From Thalassovita mediterranea (lineage in GTDB: Bacteria; Pseudomonadota; Alphaproteobacteria; Rhodobacterales; Rhodobacteraceae), in NCBI RefSeq assembly GCF_001458435.1, contig NZ_CYSF01000012.1:186001-250000 (forward strand): 64,000 nt of DNA. The letters run 5' to 3'. The notes below the pieces were generated by a model. It did not search any database. It was not told the DNA's origin and worked only from the letters and a program-made list of their open reading frames with translations. The translations under genes and the position numbers were made by a program. Position 1 is the first letter of the stretch. Each line of letters opens with the position of its first letter. Shown piece by piece: positions 51,074-60,013 of the stretch.

Positions 51074-52467
51074 CAGCCGAAAACCTCGCTCAGTGCTTTG
51101 TCGACCGTATCAGTGATCAGATCGACATCCTCTGGCGTTACGATCAGTGAGGGAGAGAAGCACAACACGTTGTTGCGCCCGGGCACTGATCGGTTGGATG
51201 CACCGATGATGACCCCCATCGCGCCACAGGCTGCGACGACCGCGCCAACCTGCGCCTCTTCCACCGGTTCCTTGGTATCGCGATCCTTGACCAGTTCGGC
51301 GCCCAGAAACAGACCCTTGCCGCGCACGTCGCCGATAACGGCGTGCTTCTCTTTCAGCGCCTCAAGATTAGCGAAGAAGCGTTCGCCCATCTTTTCGCAG
51401 TTTTCCAACAGGCCCTCATCTTCGATGATGCGCATGTTTTCCAGTGCCGCCGCCGGACCGCTGGCACAGCCGCCAAAGGTCGAGATGTCGCGGAAATGGT
51501 CCAGCTTGTCCGAAGGATCGGATTTGAAGCAGTCAAAGACTTCTTCGGTCGCCACCATACAGGCAATCGCCGCATAACCCGATGCCACGCCTTTGGCCAT
51601 GGTCACAAAATCCGGTTTGATGCCGTATTGCTGATAGCCAAACCACGTGCCGGTGCGCCCGATGCCGCAGACCACCTCATCAATGTGCAGGAGGATATCG
51701 TATTTCTTGCAAATCTCTTGCACGCGGGGCCAGTAGCCGGGGGGCGGGGTAATGACGCCGCCGCCTGCGGTCACAGGTTCCAGACACAAGAGGCCGATGG
51801 TGTCCGCACCTTCGCGCAGGATCACATCCTCAATCAGGTTGGCGGCGGCGATGCCGAACTCTTCGCCTTCCAGATGGCCGAGGCCCAGTTCGTCTTTGCG
51901 GTATTCCATGCAGTGGGGCACGCGAACAAAACCGGGGGCAAAGGGACCGTATTGCAGGTTGCGTTCATCCTGACCGCCCGCCGACATCGTGGCCAATGTG
52001 CCGCCGTGATAGTCGCGGTCGCGGTAAAGAATCTTGTTCTTTTTGCCGCCGTATTTCTTATGCGAAATCTGGCGCACCATTTTGAAGACTTTCTCATTCG
52101 CCTCCGAGCCAGAGTTACAATAATAAACGCGGCTCATCCCCGGCATTTTGGAGATCAGTTTTTCAGCGTATTTCGAGCCGGGGATCGACCCCGCGGCCTG
52201 CGCGAAATAGCACATCTTGACCAGCTGTTCCTGCACCGCCTGTGCAATGCTCTCGCGGCCATAGCCTACATTCACCGTCCACACTGCGCCGGACACGGCA
52301 TCAAGGTATTCCTTGCCGTTTTGGTCCCAGACACGCATGCCCTTGCCTTCGATGATGATGCGCGGTTCCGCCTCTTCGAAAGGTTTGTGCTGGGTCAGGT
52401 GGTGCCAGACGTGGGCGCGGTCGGCGTCGACGACTGCCTGAATATCGTTGTCACGGGTGCCGTCCAT
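51073..52467 (-). CDS. tpa: Taurine--pyruvate aminotransferase
   Basis: Class III PLP aminotransferase, 464 residues, converting taurine and pyruvate to sulfoacetaldehyde and alanine. VDADRAHVWHHLTQHKPFE near the N-terminus and GAVWTVNVGYGRESIA are the segments I recall from Tpa. The PLP lysine lies in FVTMAKGVASGYAAI, and EVVCGIGRTGTWFGYQ precedes it. ATG 52467 has AAGGA seven bases ahead. Two TauR-type boxes lie upstream. The next enzyme, xsc, is not in the window. A related omega-aminotransferase is the alternative. Confidence 0.82.
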   Translation of the reverse strand: MDGTRDNDIQAVVDADRAHVWHHLTQHKPFEEAEPRIIIEGKGMRVWDQNGKEYLDAVSGAVWTVNVGYGRESIAQAVQEQLVKMCYFAQAAGSIPGSKYAEKLISKMPGMSRVYYCNSGSEANEKVFKMVRQISHKKYGGKKNKILYRDRDYHGGTLATMSAGGQDERNLQYGPFAPGFVRVPHCMEYRKDELGLGHLEGEEFGIAAANLIEDVILREGADTIGLLCLEPVTAGGGVITPPPGYWPRVQEICKKYDILLHIDEVVCGIGRTGTWFGYQQYGIKPDFVTMAKGVASGYAAIACMVATEEVFDCFKSDPSDKLDHFRDISTFGGCASGPAAALENMRIIEDEGLLENCEKMGERFFANLEALKEKHAVIGDVRGKGLFLGAELVKDRDTKEPVEEAQVGAVVAACGAMGVIIGASNRSVPGRNNVLCFSPSLIVTPEDVDLITDTVDKALSEVFG

Positions 52468-52551
52468 TGGGCTGTCCTTTCGCAATGTCATGGGGGTGCG
52501 CGACACATGTCCGCAGCATATGCATATTGAAGGCTGAATTTAGGAAATGGC

Positions 52552-52584
52552 GTAGGTCCAGATGCGGGTCTATGATAGGTCCAG
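52552..52584 (-). promoter_or_regulatory. Two TauR-type boxes in the tpa promoter
   Basis: On the minus strand, CTGGACCTAT (52584-52575) and CTGGACCTAC (52561-52552) are direct repeats with a 23-bp step, 84 bases before the tpa ATG. They match CTGGAC(C/T)TA. The same box precedes the MocR gene. Confidence 0.7.
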
Positions 52585-52619
52585 AATGCCCCCCGCAGAT
52601 GATCGCCCGAATTTATTGG

Positions 52620-53579
52620 CTATTCTGTGTTCAATAGGACGGCTTCAACACGGCGGTTTTCTTCGCGGCCCTCGTTGGTCAGATTGCTGGCGCGTGGAGC
52701 CAGATAGCCCATTCCTTCGGCGTCGAGCTGTTCTGCGTTAACGCCAAGCGTGCTGATCAGCCGATCACGTACGGATGCCGCACGACGGCGGGATAGTGCA
52801 ATGTTTCGATCCAGCGCCCCCACCGCATCGGTGTGGCCCACCAGCGCAACACGGCGGTTTGCATCCGCATTCAGGTAACGCGCCAGAGCGGCCAGGCTGG
52901 CAAAATCAGCCGCGCCCAGATCTGCAGAACCGGTTTCAAAGGTTAGATCGCCCAGCACCACATGGCCGCGGTCCTGCAAGGTATCGATCAGGTCGTCGCC
53001 GAACGGCGCTGTATTCAGACGACTGACCGCAGACAGTTGAGGGCCTTCATTGGCCGCAGCATTGGTGCTTAGGTTCGTGGTTTCGTTCTGTTCTGGTGTT
53101 ACGCGGATCAGCTGGATAAATCCGGCATTGGCTGAGCGCGAGACAAAGAGACTCAGGTGGTCTTCGTCCCCTTGTCGCAGCGATATGAAGTGGAAATCTC
53201 CCAGATCCACATGCATTGCCGGGGCTGCAAACACTTCGGTTTCGAACCGGAAATCAAACCCGCCGCAGGCCTGAGTGGCACAACGGAACAGCACCTCATA
53301 TCCCAGTTCAGTCAACTGCTGTTCCAACGGTGTCAGGACCTGCAACGCGGTTAGCCCCTGCGAACCCACCCGCCAGCTGCTGCGCTGCACCTGTCCGGTC
53401 AGGTTCTTCACCGGCAGGGCGCCATCACGGTAGGCCCCAATGGGCAGCGCATAGGCGTCCAGGGCACTGACCTCATCGCTGAGGACAGTGCTGTTGCCCG
53501 GCAAGGTCAGTGACAGCGGCGCAGCGCCAACCATCGAAGGCAGGAGCAAAGCAGCAGCAAGCAAGGCGTTTAGGCGCAT
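52620..53579 (-). CDS. OmpA family outer-membrane protein
   Basis: A 319-residue exported protein. A signal peptide ends near MVGAA. A middle domain with two conserved-looking cysteines (RCATQACGG) follows. The C-terminal OmpA/MotB peptidoglycan-binding domain spans about 205-315 and shows LTFETGSADL, LVGHTDAVGALDRNIALSRR and EENRRVEAVL. It is the last gene of a minus-strand set, eight bases after the AhpD-like gene. Confidence 0.9.
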   Translation of the reverse strand: MRLNALLAAALLLPSMVGAAPLSLTLPGNSTVLSDEVSALDAYALPIGAYRDGALPVKNLTGQVQRSSWRVGSQGLTALQVLTPLEQQLTELGYEVLFRCATQACGGFDFRFETEVFAAPAMHVDLGDFHFISLRQGDEDHLSLFVSRSANAGFIQLIRVTPEQNETTNLSTNAAANEGPQLSAVSRLNTAPFGDDLIDTLQDRGHVVLGDLTFETGSADLGAADFASLAALARYLNADANRRVALVGHTDAVGALDRNIALSRRRAASVRDRLISTLGVNAEQLDAEGMGYLAPRASNLTNEGREENRRVEAVLLNTE

Positions 53580-53587
53580 TGGGGTGA

Positions 53588-54163
53588 TTATCCGCGGTGT
53601 TGAGCGTGGTATTCAGGGTTGGGACGCATATCCAGCGACGAGGCGACCCGGTTCGTCATATTGTAGAAAGCGGCGGTGTTGGCAATGTCCCAGATATCAC
53701 GATCACTCCAGCCCGCATCGCGCAGGGCCTGACGGTCCGGCTCTTCGATGGTGGCGCTGGCCTTGGTCAATTTGACGGCGAAATCCAGCATTGCGCGCTG
53801 GGGTGGTGTGATCTTGGCAACGCGATAGTTCATCACTAGCGCCTCACCCAGCGCAGGATCGCCGGACAGCTCACGCACTGCCGCGCCATGGGCGGTCAGG
53901 CAATAGAAACACTTGTTTTCCGACGACACGGTGACCGCGATCATTTCGCGTTCCAGCTTGCTTAGGCCGCTGTCCGCCAACATGATGTTGTTATAGAGCG
54001 CCGAGAAGGTGTTCAGCTTTTCGATATCAAAGGCATGCGCTTTCAGCACATTGGGCACCATCCCCAATTTTTCCTGACAGATATCAAAATACTTCTGCGT
54101 CTGTTCAGGCAGCGGATCCACCATCGGCAGGTTCAGGGCGGTGGGCATGTCGTCTTGGGTCAC
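53588..54163 (-). CDS. Peroxidase-related AhpD-like protein
   Basis: A 191-residue alkylhydroperoxidase-fold protein. The redox motif is Cys85-x2-Cys88-x3-His92 in ENKCFYCLTAHG. EREMIAVTVS and the C-terminal NTAAFYNMTNRVASSLDMRPN mark the peroxidase-related subgroup. I chose the GTG at 54163, because GGAGGAG lies six bases ahead; the ATG at 54148 has no such site. It lies between the GNAT gene and ompA, probably in one operon. Confidence 0.87.
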   Translation of the reverse strand: MTQDDMPTALNLPMVDPLPEQTQKYFDICQEKLGMVPNVLKAHAFDIEKLNTFSALYNNIMLADSGLSKLEREMIAVTVSSENKCFYCLTAHGAAVRELSGDPALGEALVMNYRVAKITPPQRAMLDFAVKLTKASATIEEPDRQALRDAGWSDRDIWDIANTAAFYNMTNRVASSLDMRPNPEYHAQHRG

Positions 54164-54188
54164 GTGTTTCTCCTCCGGAAACGTGTGG

Positions 54189-54938
54189 TTACAGGTCGTC
54201 GCCATGTTTGCGATAATGGTACTGTCCTGCAAGGGTCATTCCTAACCCACGGTAGAGGGCGTTGGCGCCATCGTTCGCCTGCGTGCACAGCACAGACATG
54301 TGGCGCGCACCATTGTCACGCGCCCAGAAGGCAGCTAGCCGCATAAGGTATTGCGCCATCCCCTGTCTGCGTTGGGTTGGCACGACCTCTAGGGCATGCA
54401 CCATTGCGATTTGGTCATGGATCCCGACAAAACCTGCACCAGCAGGGCTGTCATTCAACCGGCCAAGCAAGGCGGTTTTTGCACAATTCGCGCGGCGCAT
54501 GACGTCGATGCGCGCGGGGCCAATGCCGCCGTTTGCCCAGATGTCGATCTGGATCGCCAATGGTTCCCAGACCTGAAAGGCGGTGACGGGCGGGGGGAAT
54601 TCGGTTGCGATGTCTTCAATGCCCGCAACCCAAAGGTTCACTGGATCGACGATTTCATAACCACGTTCTGCCAGCATTTTATCCAGCGCGGCATCGCCGT
54701 CGCGGATCTGGAACAGGCGGGGTTGATCTAGCGCCTGCATCGCGGCCTCGGCCTCTGCAATATCATCCGTCTTTGGAGTGTCTACAGCCACGGTCGCCGA
54801 CGCGCGCTGTCCACCGTTTTGTCCATCACGAATGCGCCATGGACCCTGCCGTGTTTCCGTGGCGGCGGGCCATGTGGCATCGGTTACATCGTAAAGCGCC
54901 TGTGCGTCGGGCAGGGCATGTGCCGGGGTGGGCGTCAT
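54189..54938 (-). CDS. GNAT family N-acetyltransferase
   Basis: A 249-residue protein with a GNAT domain in the C-terminal half. AMVHALEVVPTQRRQGMAQYL shows the Q/RxxGxG/A-like acetyl-CoA loop, and ALYRGLGMTLAGQYHYRK closes the fold. The N-terminal half is unlike common GNATs and may be a second, degenerate copy. Substrate unknown. Its start overlaps the cinA stop (ATGA), so it is coupled to cinA. Confidence 0.85.
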   Translation of the reverse strand: MTPTPAHALPDAQALYDVTDATWPAATETRQGPWRIRDGQNGGQRASATVAVDTPKTDDIAEAEAAMQALDQPRLFQIRDGDAALDKMLAERGYEIVDPVNLWVAGIEDIATEFPPPVTAFQVWEPLAIQIDIWANGGIGPARIDVMRRANCAKTALLGRLNDSPAGAGFVGIHDQIAMVHALEVVPTQRRQGMAQYLMRLAAFWARDNGARHMSVLCTQANDGANALYRGLGMTLAGQYHYRKHGDDL

Positions 54939-55657
54939 GATTGCATCGCCTCTGCCAGAGCGGTCATCGCCTGATCCAACTGCGCCCCATCCTGACCACG
55001 GATCACGATATTGGTGCCGTAAAGGCCGTTCTGGCTGAACGGGTAGGATCCGAATGACAGATCGGGGTAGGCGTCGGCCAGCGCGGTCAGCGGCGCGGCA
55101 ATGTCGCCTTCACCGCGTTCCACCCGCAGCGATTGGCTCAGCAATGGCGCGCCGCCTGTCAGCGTTGGCAGCACAGAGGCCACCATGGTTTCAAAAATCG
55201 TCGGCACGCCCGCCATCACATGCACGTTGTGTAGGGTGAAACCGGGGGCGGTGGAAATCGGGTTGTCGATCAGCGTAGCGCCATCGGGAATACGCGCCAT
55301 GCGCAACCGTGCCTCGTTCAATTCCTGCCCCTGGCGGTCATAATGTGCCTGTAACAGGGCGCGCGCGTCGTCGCGTACATCAATCGGTGTGTCGAAAGCG
55401 GCGGCGATACAGTCGGCGGTGATATCGTCATGAGTCGGCCCAATTCCGCCCGAGGTAAAGACGTGATCATAGGCCGCCGCCAGCGTGCGCGCCGCATCGG
55501 TGATCGCCTGCGCGTCGTCCGAGACCATGCGCGCCTCTTTCAGGTCGATGCCGTGTTTGGTCAGTTCCTTGGCAAGGTGGTTCATGTTGCTGTCACGGGT
55601 GCGACCGGACAGGATTTCATCCCCGATCACCAGCATGGCGGCTGTTGGGTTTTGCAT
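54935..55657 (-). CDS. CinA N-terminal (molybdopterin-binding) domain protein
   Basis: A 240-residue protein with only the N-terminal domain of CinA. VIGDEILSGRTRDSN and FTSGGIGPTHDDITADCIA are MoCF_biosynth motifs, and VMAGVPTIFETMV follows. The C-terminal PncC deamidase domain is absent, so it resembles the pyrophosphatase/COG1058 part alone. AAGGAGAG precedes the ATG. It leads the cinA-GNAT-AhpD-ompA set and is divergent from sfsA. Confidence 0.88.
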   Translation of the reverse strand: MQNPTAAMLVIGDEILSGRTRDSNMNHLAKELTKHGIDLKEARMVSDDAQAITDAARTLAAAYDHVFTSGGIGPTHDDITADCIAAAFDTPIDVRDDARALLQAHYDRQGQELNEARLRMARIPDGATLIDNPISTAPGFTLHNVHVMAGVPTIFETMVASVLPTLTGGAPLLSQSLRVERGEGDIAAPLTALADAYPDLSFGSYPFSQNGLYGTNIVIRGQDGAQLDQAMTALAEAMQS

Positions 55658-55707
55658 CCTCGCTCTCCTTCCTTGCGTCTTTACCTGCTACGGTATAGGC
55701 GCGTGAT

Positions 55708-56409
55708 ATGCGCTTTCAAACCCCTCTTGTCCCCGCCCGGCTGATCCGTCGCTATAAACGCTTCCTTGCGGATGTGATTTTGGACGACGGGCGCGAGGTG
55801 ACAGCCCATTGCGCCAACCCCGGTTCGATGATGGGGCTGGCGGATGAGGGCATGAAGGTCTGGCTGGAACCCAACGATGATCCTAAGAAAAAGCTGAAGT
55901 ATGGCTGGCGTTTGGTGGATCACGAAAACGGTCATTTCACTGGCGTCGACACCTCGGTCCCGAACCGCGCGCTCAAGGCCGCGCTGATGGCGGGTGAGGT
56001 GCCGGGGCTGGTCGCGCCGCTGGTGCGCCCCGAGGTGAAATATGGCGACAAATCGCGCATCGACTTCCTGCTGTCCGGCGATGGCCCTGATTGCTATGTC
56101 GAGGTGAAGTCCGTGACGCTCTGCCGTCAGGCCGGATTGGCGGAATTTCCCGACAGCGTGACCGCCCGTGGCCTGAAACATCTGGGCGAGCTGACCAAGA
56201 TCGTACAGGGCGGCGAACGTGCGGTGATGCTCTATCTGGTGCAGCGCACGGATTGTGACCGCGTTAGCATTGCCGCTGACATTGACCCCGCCTATGCCGT
56301 AGGTCTGCGCGACGCGATGACCGCTGGGGTTGAGGTGATGTGTTTTGACTGCCAGATCAGCCCCGAGGGCATTGATGTGGGCAAGTCGCTGCCTTTTGTT
56401 CCTGTTTGA
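55708..56409 (+). CDS. sfsA: Sugar fermentation stimulation protein SfsA
   Basis: A 233-residue SfsA protein, a nuclease-like fold with DNA-binding part; the physiological role is unclear. Family marks are RRYKRFLADVILDDG, HCANPGSMMGL, SRIDFLLSG, YVEVKSVTL and FPDSVTARGLKHLGEL. It is divergent from cinA with a 50-base gap. Map follows 86 bases later on the same strand. Confidence 0.95.
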   Translation: MRFQTPLVPARLIRRYKRFLADVILDDGREVTAHCANPGSMMGLADEGMKVWLEPNDDPKKKLKYGWRLVDHENGHFTGVDTSVPNRALKAALMAGEVPGLVAPLVRPEVKYGDKSRIDFLLSGDGPDCYVEVKSVTLCRQAGLAEFPDSVTARGLKHLGELTKIVQGGERAVMLYLVQRTDCDRVSIAADIDPAYAVGLRDAMTAGVEVMCFDCQISPEGIDVGKSLPFVPV

Positions 56410-56495
56410 GGGGCCAAACAGCACAGCCTCTGGCATCCGATCCGCAAACGCCTTACATACTGTGGCAAATGTAATCTGCACGAGAAGGTGATCCC

Positions 56496-57308
56496 GTGAA
56501 CGACACGCATCAAGGCCGTATCACACGCGACGGCATCCGCATCCACCAGACCTCTGACTTTGCTGGTATGCACAAGGCGGGCGCGGTAACGGCCAAGATC
56601 CTTGATGAGATCGCTGAACACGTCTTCCCCGGTCAGACCACCGGCGAATTGGACCGCATCATCGAAGAAAAGGTGAAAGAGGCGGGCACCACCTCGGCCA
56701 CCATCGGCTACAAGGGCTATCAGCACGCCAGCTGCATTTCGATCAACCATGTGGTCTGCCACGGCATCCCCGGCGACAAGAAGCTGAAGGATGGCGATAT
56801 CCTGAACATCGACGTCACTGTGATTGCCGATGGTTGGTTCGGTGACAGCAGCCGTATGTATGTGGCCGGCAAACTGAACCGCAAGGCGGAGCGCCTGATC
56901 CAAGTAACCCATGATGCGCTGTTCAAGGGAATCGAGGCGGTGAAGCCCGGCAATACCTTTGGCGATATTGGTCATGCGATCCAGGCCTTCGCCGAAGGCC
57001 ACCGGATGAGCGTTGTGCGCGATTTCTGCGGTCACGGTCTGGGCCGTGTGTTCCACGCGCCGCCGAACGTGTTGCACTATGGCCGCGCGGGCACTGGTCC
57101 GGTGCTGGAAGAGGGCATGTTCTTCACCATCGAGCCGATGATCAACCTGGGTCGCCCTGAAACCAAGGTTCTGGCCGATGACTGGACTGCCGTGACCCGC
57201 GATAAATCGCTGTCGGCGCAGTTTGAACACTCGATCGGTGTGACCGCAGATGGGTTTGAGATCTTTACCCTGTCGCCGACAGGACGGTTCCACCCGACCT
57301 ACGGCTAA
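56496..57308 (+). CDS. map: Type I methionine aminopeptidase
   Basis: Removes the initiator methionine from nascent proteins. It has 270 residues. Metal-site segments are visible: INHVVCHGIPGDKKLKDGDILNID-type core (HGIPG, NIDVTV), DSSRMY, CGHGLGRVFHAPP, FFTIEPMINLG and FEHSIGVT. It starts at GTG 56496, with AAGG nine bases ahead. It is followed by a terminator. Confidence 0.95.
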   Translation: MNDTHQGRITRDGIRIHQTSDFAGMHKAGAVTAKILDEIAEHVFPGQTTGELDRIIEEKVKEAGTTSATIGYKGYQHASCISINHVVCHGIPGDKKLKDGDILNIDVTVIADGWFGDSSRMYVAGKLNRKAERLIQVTHDALFKGIEAVKPGNTFGDIGHAIQAFAEGHRMSVVRDFCGHGLGRVFHAPPNVLHYGRAGTGPVLEEGMFFTIEPMINLGRPETKVLADDWTAVTRDKSLSAQFEHSIGVTADGFEIFTLSPTGRFHPTYG

Positions 57309-57330
57309 ACACGACACTGGTTGAGATTTG

Positions 57331-57355
57331 AAAGGGGCCCGCTGGGCCTCTTTTC
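57331..57355 (+). terminator. Intrinsic terminator after map
   Basis: AAAGGGGCCC pairs with GGGCCTCTTT (one G-U pair) around GCT, then TTC. The rest of the 289-bp gap up to the SulP gene holds no other feature except the hairpin at 57561. Confidence 0.8.
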
Positions 57356-57560
57356 TATTCTGCACCCGCCCAAATCTGCATCGCCTGTGCGTCAACCATC
57401 TGCGGTCTGTGATTGCTCGGCGACACTGCCCGTGCAGTCCCAACCACAAGCGCCGCTGGGGGTTGCGATCTAACCAGCCCCTTATATAAGCGGCCCAAAC
57501 GTGATTATGGCCTTGCTAGCCAAGGCCGCTACCCTGCGAACAGGACAACATATGCACCCC

Positions 57561-57579
57561 GGCCACCGCAGCGGTGGCC
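57561..57579 (+). other. Hairpin in the 5' leader of the SulP gene
   Basis: GGCCACC and GGTGGCC form a seven-pair stem with a GCAGC loop, eight bases before the GGAGG ribosome site. It may affect translation or mRNA stability; no known element matched. Confidence 0.45.
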
Positions 57580-57597
57580 CGGAACCGGAGGCGAATG

Positions 57598-59079
57598 ATG
57601 CTGCTATCCAATTACAAACACGAATGGTTCGGAAACATCCGCGCCGACCTGTTGTCAGGTCTGGTGGTGGCGCTGGCCTTGATCCCCGAGGCGATCGCCT
57701 TTTCGATCATCGCGGGCGTGGACCCGAAGGTGGGGCTTTATGCGTCCTTCTCGATCGCGGTGATCACCGCCATTGTGGGTGGTCGCCCCGGCATGATCTC
57801 TGCCGCTACGGCCGCAACTGCGGTTCTGATGGTCACACTGGTGAAGGATCACGGGCTGCAGTACCTCTTGGCCGCGACGGTTCTGGCTGGCGTGCTACAG
57901 GTGGGCGCCGGTCTGTTGAAGCTGGGATATGTCATGCGGTTTGTTAGCCGGTCAGTGATGACCGGTTTTGTGAATGCGCTGGCGATCCTGATTTTCATGG
58001 CGCAGCTGCCGGAGCTGATCGATGTGCCGCAACTGACCTATGTGATGGTCGCCGCTGGTCTGTTGATCATCTACACCTTCCCGCTGCTGACAAAATCCAT
58101 CCCGTCGCCGCTGGTGTGTATTGTGGTTCTAACTGCTATTTCGCTGTGGTTGGGTCTGGACCTGCGCACCGTCAGCGACATGGGTGAGCTGCCCGATACC
58201 CTGCCGATGTTCCTGATCCCGGATATCCCGCTGAACCTTGAAACCCTGATGATCATCCTGCCCTATTCGGCAGCCGTCGCCGCGGTTGGCCTGCTGGAAA
58301 GCTTGATGACGCAGAACCTCGTCGATGATCTGACCGACACCACGTCGGACAAGAACCAGGAATGCATCGGTCAGGGCGTCGCCAACATGGCAACCGGTTT
58401 CATCGGTGGCATGGCGGGCTGTGCGATGATCGGTCAGTCGATGATTAACGTGAAATCCGGTGGCCGTGGCCGTCTGTCCTGCTTCATCGCCGGTGTGGTG
58501 CTGCTGATCCTTGTGGTGTTCCTTGATGATATCGTGGGCCTGATCCCGATGGCCGCGCTGGTGGCGATCATGATCATGGTATCTGTCGGCACCTTCAGCT
58601 GGTCGTCGATCACCAACCTGCGTGAACACCCTGCGTCGTCCTCCATCGTGATGGTGGCCACCGTGGTCTTTGTTGTGTTCACCCACAACCTTGCCATCGG
58701 CGTTCTGGTCGGCGTTCTGCTGTCGGGCCTGTTCTTTGCGTGGAAGATCGCGCAGCTATTTGCCGTCACCACCGATCTGTCCGAGGATGGCCGCACCCGC
58801 ACCTACACGATCCATGGCCAGCTGTTCTTTGCCTCGTCCGAGGATTTCATGAAGGCGTTTGATTTCAAGGAAGCGCTGGAAAAGGTCGTGATCGATGTCA
58901 GCCGCGCCCACATCTGGGACATTTCGTCGGTTGCTGCGCTGGATATGGCTGTGTTGAAATTCCGCCGTGACGGTGCCGAGGTTGAGATTATCGGAATGAA
59001 CGAAGCCTCCAAAACCATCGTTGACCGTCTGGGCGAACATGACAAGCCCGGCGCGATGGACAAACTGATGGCCCACTAA
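57598..59079 (+). CDS. SulP family inorganic anion transporter with STAS domain
   Basis: A 493-residue SulP transporter, distinct from the one at the left edge. [20 protein letters not shown] is the family opening. The membrane core contains [17 protein letters not shown] and [20 protein letters not shown]. The STAS domain starts near residue 400, with [24 protein letters not shown] lies six bases before ATG 57598. A two-domain UspA follows after 11 bases. Sulfate, bicarbonate or another anion is possible. Confidence 0.9.
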   Translation: MLLSNYKHEWFGNIRADLLSGLVVALALIPEAIAFSIIAGVDPKVGLYASFSIAVITAIVGGRPGMISAATAATAVLMVTLVKDHGLQYLLAATVLAGVLQVGAGLLKLGYVMRFVSRSVMTGFVNALAILIFMAQLPELIDVPQLTYVMVAAGLLIIYTFPLLTKSIPSPLVCIVVLTAISLWLGLDLRTVSDMGELPDTLPMFLIPDIPLNLETLMIILPYSAAVAAVGLLESLMTQNLVDDLTDTTSDKNQECIGQGVANMATGFIGGMAGCAMIGQSMINVKSGGRGRLSCFIAGVVLLILVVFLDDIVGLIPMAALVAIMIMVSVGTFSWSSITNLREHPASSSIVMVATVVFVVFTHNLAIGVLVGVLLSGLFFAWKIAQLFAVTTDLSEDGRTRTYTIHGQLFFASSEDFMKAFDFKEALEKVVIDVSRAHIWDISSVAALDMAVLKFRRDGAEVEIIGMNEASKTIVDRLGEHDKPGAMDKLMAH

Positions 59080-59090
59080 GGATGACTGAC

Positions 59091-59942
59091 ATGAGCAAGA
59101 AAATCTTCGCACTGGTGGATGGCTCTGCCTATTCTGAATCGGTCTGCCATCACATCGCATGGATTGCCGGGCGCATTGGTGCCTCGGTTGATCTTTACCA
59201 CGTTCTGGGTCGCCGCGATGGCGGGTCCGAGGACCTGAGCGGCAATCTGCGTCTGGGCGCACGGTCCAAGATCATGGGCGAACTGGCAGAACTGGACGCG
59301 CAACGCGCCAAGCTGGCACAGGCGCAGGGGCGTGCGATCCTAGAGGACGCGCAGGCGTTGATCGAAAAGGATGGCGTGGCCGAGGTACATCCGCATCTGC
59401 GCCTTGGTGACATGGTCGAGACCGTGGAAACCATGGAAGGGGACGCTGATCTGGTGGTCATCGGCAAGCGTGGTGAAAAGGCCGATTTTGCCAAAAAGCA
59501 CCTTGGCTCCAACCTGGAACGTGTGGCGCGTGCGACCACGAAACCCGTGTTCGTTGCCAACCGTGAATTCCAGCCGATCGAAAAGGTGCTGATCGCCTTT
59601 GACGGCGGCACCAGCGCGATGAAGGCGGTGGACTATGTTGCCAAACACCCGCTGTTTGCTGGTCTGGCCTGCACTGTTGTGACCGTTGGCAAACCCTCTG
59701 ACGCCGTTGCCAAGGGTCTGGAAGACGCCAAGGCCACGCTGGCCGCAGGCGGTCACGCCGCAGAGGTGAAGGTGGTCGAAGGCCAGCCCGAGGTCGCATT
59801 GGCCGATCTGATCGAGGCGGATGGTCATGATATGCTGGTCATGGGCGCCTACGGTCATTCGCGCATCCGCGCGATGATCATTGGGTCGACCACTACGGCG
59901 ATGATCCGCACCTGCAAGGTGCCGGTGCTGCTGATGAAATAA
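59091..59942 (+). CDS. Universal stress protein, tandem UspA domains
   Basis: A 283-residue protein with two Usp domains: about 1-150 (IFALVDGSAYSESV ... VVIGKRGEKADFAKKHLGSN) and about 160-283 (VLIAFDGGTSAMKA ... MLVMGAYGHSRIRAMIIGST). The second has the G-2x-G-9x-G(S/T) type ATP loop. ATG 59091 has AAGGA eight bases ahead; ATG 59082 overlaps that site. It sits 11 bases after SulP, so it probably regulates or senses for the transporter. Confidence 0.9.
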   Translation: MSKKIFALVDGSAYSESVCHHIAWIAGRIGASVDLYHVLGRRDGGSEDLSGNLRLGARSKIMGELAELDAQRAKLAQAQGRAILEDAQALIEKDGVAEVHPHLRLGDMVETVETMEGDADLVVIGKRGEKADFAKKHLGSNLERVARATTKPVFVANREFQPIEKVLIAFDGGTSAMKAVDYVAKHPLFAGLACTVVTVGKPSDAVAKGLEDAKATLAAGGHAAEVKVVEGQPEVALADLIEADGHDMLVMGAYGHSRIRAMIIGSTTTAMIRTCKVPVLLMK

Positions 59943-59964
59943 ACCGGCGACTATGCTGGGATAG

Positions 59965-59991
59965 AAAAGGGGCCCAATGGGCCCCTTTTTT
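59965..59991 (+). terminator. Strong intrinsic terminator after the Usp gene
   Basis: AAAAGGGGCCC and GGGCCCCTTTT pair around AAT and continue into TT. It closes the SulP-Usp transcript and may also serve the convergent gene. Confidence 0.92.
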
Positions 59992-60013
59992 GTTGCGACG
60001 CTATAGATGTCAC

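Noticed and set aside
57356-57560. tRNA or other RNA gene in the gap between map and SulP
   Set aside because: No cloverleaf, T-loop GTTC pattern or terminator other than that of map was found.
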